A stretch of DNA of 51,662 bases from Clostridiaceae bacterium (GTDB lineage: Bacteria > Bacillota > Clostridia > Lachnospirales > Lachnospiraceae), in NCBI GenBank assembly GCA_902362725.1, contig CABIXM010000002.1:1-51662 (forward strand), read 5' to 3'. Every line of letters begins with the position of its first letter. Position 1 is the stretch's first letter. The position numbers and the translations under genes were made by a program. Positions 41,690-49,616 of this stretch are shown in pieces. The notes below the pieces were generated by a model. It had not been told where the DNA came from and did no database searches. It saw nothing but the letters and a program-made list of their open reading frames with translations.

Positions 41690-41700
41690 CGTTTGATAGA

Positions 41701-42066
41701 TTACATTTTTCCGTTCAGCAGGTCTTTGCAGAGATACGCATAGTCTGGCAGCTGGTTGATATATGGCTCCCAGAGCCGCTTGATTTCGGCTAACTCCAGC
41801 GGGTCGGCTGCTTCCAGTGCATGATCGTTGCCAGTCATATATAAAACATCCGTAGCAACATCATCCAAACACTTGCCGCAGAGATCGGCGGCAGATTCTA
41901 TCCTGATACCGGTATCCACATAGACTGGATTTACGCCAATCGTCAGCCAGACATAGCCCACCTTGTCCGACCAGAGCAATTCAAAATCAGGGCTTTGCCG
42001 CAGATGTTCCGCAAAGACTTCCTTTACTCGCTCAATTTCATGTTTCTCTTTTTCTGTGTAAAGCAT
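41701..42066 (-). CDS. conserved transposon-module hypothetical protein
   Basis: About 121 residues from MLYTEKEKHEIERVKEVFAEHLRQSPDFELLWSDKVGYVWLTIG, ending with YINQLPDYAYLCKDLLNGKM. The protein type accompanies conjugative-transposon modules of Clostridia, but no function is known. AAGGAGGACATGAAA gives the best spacing for the ATG at 42066; earlier ATGs exist. Confidence 0.65.
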   Translation of the reverse strand: MLYTEKEKHEIERVKEVFAEHLRQSPDFELLWSDKVGYVWLTIGVNPVYVDTGIRIESAADLCGKCLDDVATDVLYMTGNDHALEAADPLELAEIKRLWEPYINQLPDYAYLCKDLLNGKM

Positions 42067-42143
42067 TTTCATGTCCTCCTTGACAAAAATTTTGGTGCGT
42101 ACCATCATCAGTTTAGCACAAGGCGGCTTAGTTTATCAGTCTG

Positions 42144-42338
42144 TCACATCTGCTGAATTTCATTTTTGAGCATACGCTTGATTTTATCGCTCATGGTTTC
42201 TGTGCTGGTATTGCTGAAATGGACATGAACCTTGTAGGTCGTCTTGCCGATTTTCTTTACCATCGCTGGCGTGTTTTCCGGCGCTCTGGCCGCAGCAGCG
42301 GCGTCTGCCATCTGCATAGTACGGGGTTCTTTGTTCAT
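42144..42338 (-). CDS. tnpW: TnpW-family transposon protein
   Basis: A 64-residue protein whose C-terminal half MVKKIGKTTYKVHVHFSNTSTETMSDKIKRMLKNEI matches the TnpW family (IGkTtYxVxVHFSxTSxETmxDKIxRxI). TnpW accompanies Tn4451-type and related elements; its function is not established. It lies 43 bp downstream of the DnaC-like gene. Confidence 0.85.
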   Translation of the reverse strand: MNKEPRTMQMADAAAAARAPENTPAMVKKIGKTTYKVHVHFSNTSTETMSDKIKRMLKNEIQQM

Positions 42339-42381
42339 AGCGCTCCTTTCTCCGAACGGGTCTGTGCCGCCCGGTAAAAAA

Positions 42382-43245
42382 TCAATCGTGCTTACTGTTT
42401 ACAATGTCTTTTGCTGCCTGTCGGGTGACACCGGCATTTTCTTCCCGGAAATTCTTCCCGTCAAAGAGGATCGGCGCACACCGTTCCAAAATACGGTCAT
42501 AGATACGGGCGTGGGCCAGATCAGGCGGATTTTTCAGCTCGGACAGTTTCAAGTTTGTTGTGATAATCATGGGTCTTCGGCTGCGATAGCGGCTGTCGAT
42601 GACGAAAAACATCTGCTCCATAGCATATTCGGTACTGCGCTCTACACCCAGATCGTCAATGATAAGCAGGTCATATTCGTCAAAGCTGGCAATAAACTCT
42701 GACCTGTCCTCAGAGAACATCCCTGTCAGGCGGTTCAGAATGGTGGGGAAGTTCGTCATCAGCACCGGCACATCCTGGTCAAGTAGAGCGTTGGCAATAC
42801 ATCCGGCGAAAAAAGACTTGCCGGTTCCCACATCTCCAAACAGTAAAAGCCCGATATTGCTCTTATATGCCTCTTTCCAGTTCTCCACATAGGCATGAGC
42901 CTTGTCCATCAATGGGTTTTGCCTGTTATCATTGGAAAATGTGTAGTCGTACAGATAACGGTCTTGCAGGCCCTGTGCCTTTCGGCGTTTGATACGCTCC
43001 ATGCGGCGCTGCCGTTCTTCAGCAGCCTTGCGCTGCTCCTCAGCCTCCCGCTGGCACTGGCAGATGCAGTGCGGCATAAAGTAGCCGGATTTCCCGAAGC
43101 ATGGCACAACGGTCTGCCTCTGGCCGCCGCATTTCTTACAGTGAATGAGCCCGTCTGACGGGTCTATATACTCGTCCTCAGCCAATTCCACACCGGCAGC
43201 TGCCTTGTCGATGAATGCCCGGATTTCTGCGGTAATCTCAATCAT
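42382..43245 (-). CDS. DnaC-like replicative helicase loader
   Basis: A 287-residue AAA+ ATPase. A cysteine-rich region (C36, C39, C49, C60, C62, C64: CKKC...CICQC) is followed by Walker A GDVGTGKS (137-144) and Walker B LLIIDDLGVERSTEY. This is the DnaC/IstB type used to load helicase on conjugative elements. It overlaps the upstream replisome-organizer gene by 4 bp, forming a replication pair. Confidence 0.9.
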   Translation of the reverse strand: MIEITAEIRAFIDKAAAGVELAEDEYIDPSDGLIHCKKCGGQRQTVVPCFGKSGYFMPHCICQCQREAEEQRKAAEERQRRMERIKRRKAQGLQDRYLYDYTFSNDNRQNPLMDKAHAYVENWKEAYKSNIGLLLFGDVGTGKSFFAGCIANALLDQDVPVLMTNFPTILNRLTGMFSEDRSEFIASFDEYDLLIIDDLGVERSTEYAMEQMFFVIDSRYRSRRPMIITTNLKLSELKNPPDLAHARIYDRILERCAPILFDGKNFREENAGVTRQAAKDIVNSKHD

Positions 43246-43991
43246 ACAGTTTCATCCTCCTTTACGCTGTAATCCCGGTTGCGTGAGGGTGTGACCGTTT
43301 TTTTAGCGTCCTCACCGGCCCAACGCCGGATGGTCGCTGCATGGCTCTGATAACGCTTGCCAGTAGAAGCCATGTACTCGGACAGCTTTTCGATGTACTG
43401 TTCCCATACAGCAGGAAAGCTGACCTGCAAGTCTGCCAGTTCTTCATCCGTCAGGAAAACATTCTGGTAACGGCCATAGGTGTGGGAAGGGTGCCCCGTT
43501 TCAGGGCGTACCTTCTCTATCTCTCTCTTTATCTCTATCTCTTTCTCTAACTCTATCTCTATCTCTGGTGGACGAATGTCGGACAAATGTCCGCCACTTG
43601 TCCGGAGCGCAGAAAGAGCCTTATTTTGAAGCCTTGCAGCCCGCTTTCGCTCGGCCTCGGTAGAGGACTGGCCTATTAAAAGTTCGATGTTGCTCATGTA
43701 GAATGTGCCGCTGTCCAGCACTTCCACAAGACCCAGCTTCAAAAAGATCTGCAAGGCTCTCTCCACAGTGCCGATCTGCTGGCGGGTAATGGTAGCGATC
43801 ATCTGCGCTGTGTAAGGGATGTCCTCGTCAAGCTGGAGCCGCCCGCCATGTTTCAGCGATTTCAGGTACAGCTTGAGCAGAATGTTGGAATACAGCACAC
43901 CGTCCTGCATACTTTCCAGCAGCACGATGGAATCATCATCAAAATAGTTTTCTTTGAGTTTCAGGTAATAATATTTTCGATTGTCTGACAT
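43242..43991 (-). CDS. phage replisome organizer / DnaD-like initiator
   Basis: A 249-residue protein. The N-terminus KYYYLKLKENYFDDDSIVLLESMQDGVLYSNILLKLYLKSLKHGGRL matches the phage replisome organizer N-terminal domain (winged helix). A charged linker follows, then a C-terminal TGKRYQSHAATIRRWAGED, a DnaD-type tail. It probably starts element replication and hands over to the DnaC-like loader. AGGAGGAAC lies before the ATG. Confidence 0.88.
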   Translation of the reverse strand: MSDNRKYYYLKLKENYFDDDSIVLLESMQDGVLYSNILLKLYLKSLKHGGRLQLDEDIPYTAQMIATITRQQIGTVERALQIFLKLGLVEVLDSGTFYMSNIELLIGQSSTEAERKRAARLQNKALSALRTSGGHLSDIRPPEIEIELEKEIEIKREIEKVRPETGHPSHTYGRYQNVFLTDEELADLQVSFPAVWEQYIEKLSEYMASTGKRYQSHAATIRRWAGEDAKKTVTPSRNRDYSVKEDETV

Positions 43992-44104
43992 AGGGTTCCT
44001 CCTTAGGGGTTCTTTTGGGATTCTGTACGCATTTTAAGGCTATTTTAGGGGTCAGAGGATAAATCTATCAGACTGCCTTTGACACCCTCAAAAAAAGCCT
44101 TGAT

Positions 44105-44503
44105 TTACAAGGGTTTTTCAGCCCCTAAAGCGTGACATTTCTCCCGTTGTTTCCGCTTGCGCTTTGCGGCGTTAATCCGCTTCATGCGTGCGGCACATTC
44201 CGGGCAGTATTTAGCCCGGTTAGAACCGGGGGTAAACAGCGCCCCGCATACGGCGCATTTCTTAGCATTCAGCCGGTGGAACAGCGCCGTTTCCAGTTCC
44301 TTATCCTGCGGCAATACCGCCGCCCGAAACCACCTGCACAACAGGGAGTAGGAAATGGACTGGACACAGATACATTCCTCCCCATCGTCCAGGGCGATAC
44401 AGTTTCCGGCAATGTAGTTGCAGCACTCATGCACCAGTTTCCGCGCTCTGCGGTACTGGCGGTAATCCATGACAGGGATAGGTTCAGTCTTGTTGTTCTT
44501 CAT
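44105..44503 (-). CDS. cysteine-rich VLP-domain protein
   Basis: A 132-residue protein with N-terminal YRRARKLVHECCNYIAGNCIALDDGEECICVQSISYSLLCRWFRAAVLPQDKELE, typical of the cysteine-rich VLP domain. A zinc finger follows (CAVCGALFTPGSNRAKYCPEC, first 20 residues typical) and a basic tail. The family is common on Firmicute conjugative elements; its function is unknown. A 12-codon ORF overlaps its start out of frame and carries the better ribosome binding site. Confidence 0.82.
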   Translation of the reverse strand: MKNNKTEPIPVMDYRQYRRARKLVHECCNYIAGNCIALDDGEECICVQSISYSLLCRWFRAAVLPQDKELETALFHRLNAKKCAVCGALFTPGSNRAKYCPECAARMKRINAAKRKRKQREKCHALGAEKPL

Positions 44504-44519
44504 AAATGATTTCTTTCAT
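44484..44519 (-). CDS. 11-residue overlapping leader ORF upstream of the VLP gene
   Basis: MKEIIYEEQQD and a stop. Its ATG is 10 nt after GGAGG, while the VLP start at 44503 lies inside it in another frame and has no own Shine-Dalgarno. Translation of the leader could therefore control initiation of the VLP gene. Existence as a translated peptide is inferred. Confidence 0.4.
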   Translation of the reverse strand: MKEIIYEEQQD

Positions 44520-44558
44520 AAAGCAGGTAACCTCCTTGAATGAATTTATTGTTAAATA

Positions 44559-44600
44559 TTCGTGCAAAGTATTGTTTTCTTCGTGCAAATGGCATATACT
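44559..44600 (+). promoter_or_regulatory. promoter and twin operators of the toxin-antitoxin operon
   Basis: TTGTTT (44572-44577), 17-bp spacer, TATACT (44595-44600). Two direct repeats TTCGTGCAAA at 44559-44568 and 44580-44589 flank the -35 at exactly 21 bp, two helical turns, as expected for autorepression by a ribbon-helix-helix antitoxin. Confidence 0.65.
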
Positions 44601-44629
44601 ATAATTGCCAGCAGAAAGGGGTTGATCGT

Positions 44630-44908
44630 ATGGCTGGAAATACCACAAACATCAGTATCCGCATGGACGCAGATTTGAAAGCGCAGGCGGACGCACTGTT
44701 TACTGAACTTGGCATGAACCTGACTACGGCGTTTAACATCTTTGTGCGCCAGTCGCTTCGTGAAGGCGGCATTCCCTTTGAAGTAAGGCTGGAACAGCCG
44801 AACAAAGAAACGGTTGCTGCCATGCTGGAAGCGGAAAGGATTGCAAAAGACCCGTCTGTAAAGGGCTACAATGACCTTGACGAGTTATTTGCTGACCTGA
44901 AAAGATGA
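44630..44908 (+). CDS. RelB/DinJ-type antitoxin
   Basis: 92 residues from MAGNTTNISIRMDADLKAQADALFTELGMNLTTAFNIFVRQSLREGGIPFEV, the ribbon-helix-helix DNA-binding domain of RelB/DinJ antitoxins, with a C-terminal toxin-binding tail (AMLEAERIAKDPSVKGYNDLDELFADLKR). It represses its own promoter and neutralises the downstream toxin. The start follows AAAGGGGTTGATCGT. It overlaps the toxin gene by 4 bp. Confidence 0.93.
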   Translation: MAGNTTNISIRMDADLKAQADALFTELGMNLTTAFNIFVRQSLREGGIPFEVRLEQPNKETVAAMLEAERIAKDPSVKGYNDLDELFADLKR

Positions 44909-45195
44909 AAGAAACCAAATATACCGTCAAGTACACGACCAGTTTCAAAAAGGACTACAAACGAGCCATCAAGCGTGGCTTGAAGATTGAGCTGCTGGAG
45001 CAGGTCGTAGCATTGCTGGCAATGGGCGAACCGCTGCCGGATAAGAACCGTGACCATGACCTGTCCGGCGATTGGGCAGGTCATCGGGAATGTCATATTC
45101 TCCCGGACTGGCTGCTTGTCTATCGCATAGAGGATGATGTTCTGGTGCTGACGCTGGCCCGCACCGGCACACACAGCGACTTGTTCGGCAAATAA
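44905..45195 (+). CDS. YafQ/RelE-family mRNA interferase toxin
   Basis: A 96-residue protein with the YafQ pattern: YKRAIKRGLKIELLEQVVALLAMGEPLPDKNRDHDLSGDW, then GHRECHILPDWLLVYRIEDDVLVLTLARTGTHSDLF. The catalytic His pair and the C-terminal T.SHSDLF-type motif are present. Such toxins cleave mRNA at the ribosome. The overlap with the antitoxin gene and terminator at 45.2 kb make a self-contained bicistron opposite to the surrounding genes. Confidence 0.93.
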   Translation: MKETKYTVKYTTSFKKDYKRAIKRGLKIELLEQVVALLAMGEPLPDKNRDHDLSGDWAGHRECHILPDWLLVYRIEDDVLVLTLARTGTHSDLFGK

Positions 45196-45203
45196 ACAGT
45201 CTG

Positions 45204-45236
45204 CCGCCGTATGGGGAAACCTGTACGGCGGTTTTT
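45204..45236 (+). terminator. terminator of the toxin-antitoxin operon
   Basis: CCGCCGT...ACGGCGG hairpin followed by five T, 8 bp after the toxin stop codon. Confidence 0.88.
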
Positions 45237-45302
45237 CTGTATGCAAAAGTATGTCGTGAAACGCGACGCACTTGACAGGGGTACGCCAAAACGCGGTAGC
45301 CT

Positions 45303-46748
45303 TTACCGCTCCGGCCCACGGTCGTGAGACTTGTCCCTTTCCTGTCGGGACAGCTGCTCGGCGGTTTTGCGGAGCCGTTCCACTGCTTTCAACTCCTCCC
45401 GCATGGATTTCATGGCAAGCGTGTCCGTCTGCTTTCCGGCGGCCAGCTGGTCGATTTCCCGCTGCCATGCCTTCGGGGTGATCCCCTCGCCGCTGTCTTT
45501 CAGTTCTTTCAGATACCGGGCTGCTGCATCATACAGGATCAGTTCCCGGCTGTGGCGCTGCTCAAACTGTTCCCGTTTTTCCGGTTTTACTTTGGCAAGC
45601 TGCTTGTGGATGGACTTGTACTGGTTGTACTGTTCCCACATCTCCCCGCGTTCGGTAAGAATGGCGATCCGGCGCTCAGCCTTGACGATCTTTCCCCGCA
45701 GGTCATAGTAACAGCTGTTCATATCAGCGATTTTTTCATGAAGCTGCTGCATAGACTGGATGCCGTTTACCTGCAAAAAGCTGAATAGTGCAGCGCTTTC
45801 CTGCAAAGCCCGGATTTTGCCGGTGCGGGTGCGGGGAGCGTTCAACTGCTGTTGGGCTTCCCACAAGGCGGTCAAGCTGCTTTGCTGCGTTTGTGGTTTT
45901 TCCGCTTCCGCTTTCGACCAGCGATAAAGACGGGTAATGCGAGCTTTGATTTCTTTCAGCAGCTTGTTGTCGGCGACGATCTGTCGGTTTACTTCCCCCT
46001 TGTCGGTGCGGATACCGCGCTTTTCCATTTGGCTGGCAGCTGGCCCCAGATGGACAGAGGGAATTTTATCAATGCCCTGCCGCTTGTAGCTGCGGTGGTC
46101 AATACGCTCCGGTCTACCGGCAGATTCCAGTGCCCGGTTGGTGTAGGCTGCCCACGCTGCCCGCCAAATCTCCACATTTCCTTTATCGTTCCAGTCGGTC
46201 GTATCCTCCCGATGATTTTTCCAGCCGCCTTTCCCATCCGGGATACGCTGTCCATTCTCGTCCAGATCGTATGCCTTGCGGCACTTTGCGCCCCACTGTC
46301 CATTTTCTTTCAACGGCCGGAGCGTCAGCATGATATGGACATGAGGGTTGCCGGTTCCCTTGTCATGGATAGCAAAGTCGGCGCACATTCCTTTGTCTAC
46401 AAAGTTGTCCTTCACATAGGCACGCACAAGGGCAAGCTGTTGTTCGCCGGACAGTTCACGGGGTAAAGCTGCCTCAATCTCGCGGGCAAGCTGGCTGTCT
46501 CTTGCTTTCTCGATTTGCTCCACGCTGTTCCAGAGGATAGAACGGTCTGCAAATTCCGGCGGGGCGTGGGCAGGCAGCATGATCTCCGCATGGACAATGC
46601 CGCCTTTCCGGGTGTAGTCGTGGGTCATTCCGTCCCATTCATTTGTCAGCTTGGTTCCGCTGCGGTAAGCAGCTGCGGCAACGGCAGAACGGCCTGCGCT
46701 GCGCTTGATAATACTGACGGGGATATGACAGAAATCTATGGGGAACAC
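45303..46748 (-). CDS. MobA/MobL-family relaxase
   Basis: A 481-residue protein. The N-terminal relaxase domain has HIPVSIIKRSAGRSAVAAAAYRSG (tyrosine motif region, Y28), motif III metal-binding histidines FAIHDKGTGNPHVHIMLTLR (H128, H136, H138) and a coiled-coil C-terminus. It nicks oriT and pilots the strand during mobilization. The upstream intergenic segment contains an oriT-like inverted repeat. It is possibly mobilized by a conjugation system outside the window. Confidence 0.92.
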   Translation of the reverse strand: MFPIDFCHIPVSIIKRSAGRSAVAAAAYRSGTKLTNEWDGMTHDYTRKGGIVHAEIMLPAHAPPEFADRSILWNSVEQIEKARDSQLAREIEAALPRELSGEQQLALVRAYVKDNFVDKGMCADFAIHDKGTGNPHVHIMLTLRPLKENGQWGAKCRKAYDLDENGQRIPDGKGGWKNHREDTTDWNDKGNVEIWRAAWAAYTNRALESAGRPERIDHRSYKRQGIDKIPSVHLGPAASQMEKRGIRTDKGEVNRQIVADNKLLKEIKARITRLYRWSKAEAEKPQTQQSSLTALWEAQQQLNAPRTRTGKIRALQESAALFSFLQVNGIQSMQQLHEKIADMNSCYYDLRGKIVKAERRIAILTERGEMWEQYNQYKSIHKQLAKVKPEKREQFEQRHSRELILYDAAARYLKELKDSGEGITPKAWQREIDQLAAGKQTDTLAMKSMREELKAVERLRKTAEQLSRQERDKSHDRGPER

Positions 46749-46907
46749 CTCCTTTCAGTGAGGGGATAACAGGCTCTGTGGAGCCTGACAAACGCAAAGC
46801 GGGTGTCCGGCTGCGCAGAGCGCACAAGGGGTTTGGGGAGCGTAGCTTCCCATCGCGGACGAAGTACGCAACGCCCCCGGCAGGGCGCACAGCACCGGCA
46901 ACGGTGT

Positions 46908-46938
46908 ATAAGTGCGCCCTTGTAAACAAGGGACTTAT
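46908..46938. other. candidate oriT inverted repeat
   Basis: Nested inverted repeats ATAAGT...ACTTAT and CCCTTG-TAAA-CAAGGG lie 160-190 bp upstream of the relaxase start and touch the stop of the DUF3847 gene. This placement fits a relaxase recognition hairpin. The nick site cannot be read. Confidence 0.5.
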
Positions 46939-47225
46939 GGCGTATCCCCGGATTTTGACAGGTTTGCAGTCAATTCCGCAGCCCCCGGAAGATGGGACAG
47001 GGTAATCAAAAATGCTTTGACCTCTGTTCCGGAAAGGTTGGGAGCCAGCGGAAAAATCCCCTCCAAAATGGCTCCGCGCTCAATCAGGCGGCGGGTGCGA
47101 ACCCTGCGTTCTTCGTTCCGCTGCTTGTTCTCCAAAATCTTCTTTCGGTTTTCAAGCTGCTGGATTTCCTTCAGGACTTTCTCCCGTTCTTCTTTTTGGG
47201 GGTGGGCTGTAATTTTTTCGTTCAT
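46935..47225 (-). CDS. DUF3847-type mobilization accessory protein
   Basis: About 96 residues from MNEKITAHPQKEEREKVLKEIQQLENRKKILENKQRNEERRVRTRRLIERGAILEGI. It is a basic coiled-coil helix followed by a short domain, as in DUF3847 proteins that sit beside MobA/MobL relaxases. It may help the relaxase bind oriT (inferred from position). The start at 47225 follows AAAGAGGTGCATGAT. Confidence 0.82.
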   Translation of the reverse strand: MNEKITAHPQKEEREKVLKEIQQLENRKKILENKQRNEERRVRTRRLIERGAILEGIFPLAPNLSGTEVKAFLITLSHLPGAAELTANLSKSGDTP

Positions 47226-47253
47226 ATCATGCACCTCTTTTCTTTGGAAACGC

Positions 47254-47715
47254 TCATAGATTGACCGTCCATTTCTGACGCACAAAGTACCGGCGCAACC
47301 TCCGCAGTGCAGCGTGGATGGATTTTCCCGCCTGCGATGGTGTGATACCTTCCATTGCGGCAATATCTTTCACTTTCATGCCCAGCATATAGCGGGCATG
47401 GACACGGCGGGCCTGCATAGGTGGCAGGGAAGAAATGGCTTCGTACAATCGCCGTATCAGTTCTTCGTATTCGGCTAATTCCTCTTTTTCTATCAGATAA
47501 TCCTCTGGCAATGGCTGCGCCCAGCCGATTGCAGCATTTTCGATTCCGTCGTTACAATCGAGGGAGTAAAACGCCTTATAGCGGAACATCTTGCGTTCCC
47601 TGGCGGCCTCGGCTCTCTTATCCAGAAGAAACGCTTCGACGATTTCATCGGACACCTCCACAAAAATGTCCTCTTTGCAAAATGGATAATATTGTTTGAG
47701 ATTGATGGTCTGCAT
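47254..47715 (-). CDS. sigma-70-like regulator of the transposon module (copy 1)
   Basis: About 153 residues from MQTINLKQYYPFCKEDIFVEVSDEIVEAFLLDKRAEAARERKMFRYKAFYSLD. The C-terminal LPPMQARRVHARYMLGMKVKDIAAMEGITPSQAGKSIHAALRRLRRYF is a sigma region 4-type HTH. The related gene just upstream shares the same start motif and domain order, so the pair is a duplication. It probably controls transfer or replication genes. Confidence 0.82.
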   Translation of the reverse strand: MQTINLKQYYPFCKEDIFVEVSDEIVEAFLLDKRAEAARERKMFRYKAFYSLDCNDGIENAAIGWAQPLPEDYLIEKEELAEYEELIRRLYEAISSLPPMQARRVHARYMLGMKVKDIAAMEGITPSQAGKSIHAALRRLRRYFVRQKWTVNL

Positions 47716-47725
47716 AGGCACGCCC

Positions 47726-48178
47726 TCACTCTGTTTGGAAAAGGCCATCATAGCAACGGCGCATATTCCGCAGCCCCCGACGGATGGAAACGCTGACCTT
47801 GCTGCTGTGGACGCCCTCTCTCCGGGAGATTTCCGGCTGCTTGATACCTCCAATGTAGTAGGCGTGAACACGGCGGGCCTGTGTCGGAGTGGCATGAGCC
47901 AGAGCCACCGGCAGAGCTGCTATCAGGTGCAGGCGGGTGGTCATTTCTTCTCGTTCCAGCAAAATATCTTCCGGCGATCTGCTGTGTTCCAGTGCGTAAT
48001 TTTCCAGCCAGCTGTATGCGTCCAGAGAGTAGTAGGCGCGGTGGTAGACTTTCCGACGCTCATAGTTCTCCATCTCCCGCTGGGCCTGATACATCGCTGC
48101 CCATACCTCGTCCGTAACATCCACAAACTCGTCATGCCGGTAGTGGGGATACATCCACCGCAGATTGATTGTTTTCAT
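47726..48178 (-). CDS. sigma-70-like regulator of the transposon module (copy 2)
   Basis: About 150 residues from MKTINLRWMYPHYRHDEFVDVTDEVWAAMYQAQREMENYERRKVYHRAYYSLDAYSWLENYAL, ending with TPTQARRVHAYYIGGIKQPEISRREGVHSSKVSVSIRRGLRNMRR, again a region 4-like HTH. It is a paralogue of copy 1. The start is confirmed by AGGAGGTAAGCCT. Confidence 0.82.
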   Translation of the reverse strand: MKTINLRWMYPHYRHDEFVDVTDEVWAAMYQAQREMENYERRKVYHRAYYSLDAYSWLENYALEHSRSPEDILLEREEMTTRLHLIAALPVALAHATPTQARRVHAYYIGGIKQPEISRREGVHSSKVSVSIRRGLRNMRRCYDGLFQTE

Positions 48179-48281
48179 AGGCTTACCTCCTGAAAATCGG
48201 AGAGGCGGGCAGCTCGTCCGCTGTCCGCCCCTCGCTGAGATAAGGGAAATGATCCCTTTCACTTGGTAGCCAGAAAACAGG

Positions 48282-48695
48282 TCATTCGTTAAGCCTGTTT
48301 TCAAAGAAATTTATAAATTTTTTTCTGACCGCCTCCACACTTTGATACACAGCCACTTTGGAGCAGCCGCACAGCACACCGATCTCTGCAAGGCTCAGCC
48401 CGTCAAGCGCATAGAGCAGGAACCGGCGGCGCTGGGCCTCGGTACAGGTGTCCAGAACTGCCATCAGCTCATGTAGCGTTTCCATGCGGCAAAGGTATTC
48501 TTCCGGCGTTTCGCCGTAGGCTCCTACACCCTCGGTGGTAATGATGTACTCGTCAAACTCCCGGCCATCCCAATGCCGCCGCTGTTCATGGAACAGGTTC
48601 TCCGTTTTGTGATCTGCCCGATCAAGAAATTCATAGACTTCCAGCGTGACCTCCACGGCCACAGCTTGTCCGTTATAATTGATGGTAACTTCCAT
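48282..48695 (-). CDS. sigma-70 region 4-type regulator (third member)
   Basis: About 137 residues from MEVTINYNGQAVAVEVTLEVYEFLDRADHKTENLFHEQRRHWDGREFDEYIITTEGVG. C-terminal MAVLDTCTEAQRRRFLLYALDGLSLAEIGVLCGCSKVAVYQSVEAVRKKFINFF is a clear sigma region 4 HTH. It is more distant from copies 1 and 2. GGAGGAAGGACAG precedes the ATG. Confidence 0.8.
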   Translation of the reverse strand: MEVTINYNGQAVAVEVTLEVYEFLDRADHKTENLFHEQRRHWDGREFDEYIITTEGVGAYGETPEEYLCRMETLHELMAVLDTCTEAQRRRFLLYALDGLSLAEIGVLCGCSKVAVYQSVEAVRKKFINFFENRLNE

Positions 48696-48719
48696 CTGTC
48701 CTTCCTCCATTCAGACTTT

Positions 48720-49149
48720 TTTGGGAAAATCTGAATGGGGTGGTGGGGCGCGGCACCGGGGATAAAGTTCGGGCCATGCTGACCCGATGTTCCGGCTCCA
48801 TAGGGACAAAAAAGCGCCCGGACGGCATAAAGCCATACGAGCGTAATAGAGTATATTTGGCTGTTTAGTTACATGGTATAGTGCATACTGCTGGCCGCAT
48901 TGCTCCGCTGCTGGAAACAGGCTTTTTTTAGCTGGTGCAGGTCATGGGTACTGTGAAAAAAGGCAAACATAGACACGGCGGCAATCCTCCTATATGCCGC
49001 CGTGGATTTACACGGTGTTAGGTCGTCGTTGGTTTAGGATAAACGAAAAGAAACGGCGGCTCTGAAATCAAAGCCACCGCTTCATAGGCGCGTGGAAATG
49101 TGTCTGCTTTACGACGGCTTTTTTTCTTTTGCCGTCGTCCGGCAGAATG
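48720..49149. other. 430-bp non-coding region with several hairpins
   Basis: No supported ORF. Palindromes are present: CACGGCGGCA...TGCCGCCGTG (about 48974-49004), CGGCGGCT...AGCCACCG (about 49053-49079) and ACGACGGC...GCCGTCGT (about 49112-49139). Two share the CGGCGGC motif. The region lies between the sigma-like genes and the ABC cargo and could hold a small RNA or the cargo boundary. Confidence 0.45.
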
Positions 49150-49611
49150 TTACTCCATATTCAATTCAATGCTTCCAGTGAAATTTTCACATTCAATGCC
49201 GATATAGTTTCCACCTTCAGGGAGTGTAATTGTATCACTATATGTTCCGGTTGTTTCAAGCAAAGTGACTTCTTCATCAGCTCCAGAAATCCAAAATACT
49301 TTTGCAGTTCCATCCGTAACCTCCAGCGCGCAGTCAATAGACAGATCCTTACCCGCTTCACGCTTTATGGAAGTTCCGCCGAACAAATACTCTGTATCTG
49401 AAAAATCCTCATAGTTGGCTGTATAGCTTCCTGTATAATCATCAATTCCTTTTTCTTTCGTACCTTGTAAGGATGAATTTCCGGTAAGTGCTATGGAACC
49501 AGCAGACTGAACAATATTGTTATACTGATCGAGAACTTCATCTTTTGTACAACCGGAAAGCACAGAAGCGCCCAACAGTATCAAGCATAATGATAGAACT
49601 ATTTTCTTCAC
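49150..49611 (-). CDS. lipoprotein of the ABC self-protection cluster
   Basis: About 153 residues from GTG at 49611 (AAGGAAGG at 8 nt; the GTG three codons earlier is too close). Lipobox LSGC gives Cys21 as the lipidated residue. The mature part is a small beta-rich domain (FWISGADEEVTLLETTGTYSDTITLPEGGNYIGIECENFTGSIEL). Lipoproteins next to LanFEG-type transporters can sequester the antimicrobial; this is inferred from context. Confidence 0.72.
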   Translation of the reverse strand: MKKIVLSLCLILLGASVLSGCTKDEVLDQYNNIVQSAGSIALTGNSSLQGTKEKGIDDYTGSYTANYEDFSDTEYLFGGTSIKREAGKDLSIDCALEVTDGTAKVFWISGADEEVTLLETTGTYSDTITLPEGGNYIGIECENFTGSIELNME

Positions 49612-49616
49612 AGGTA

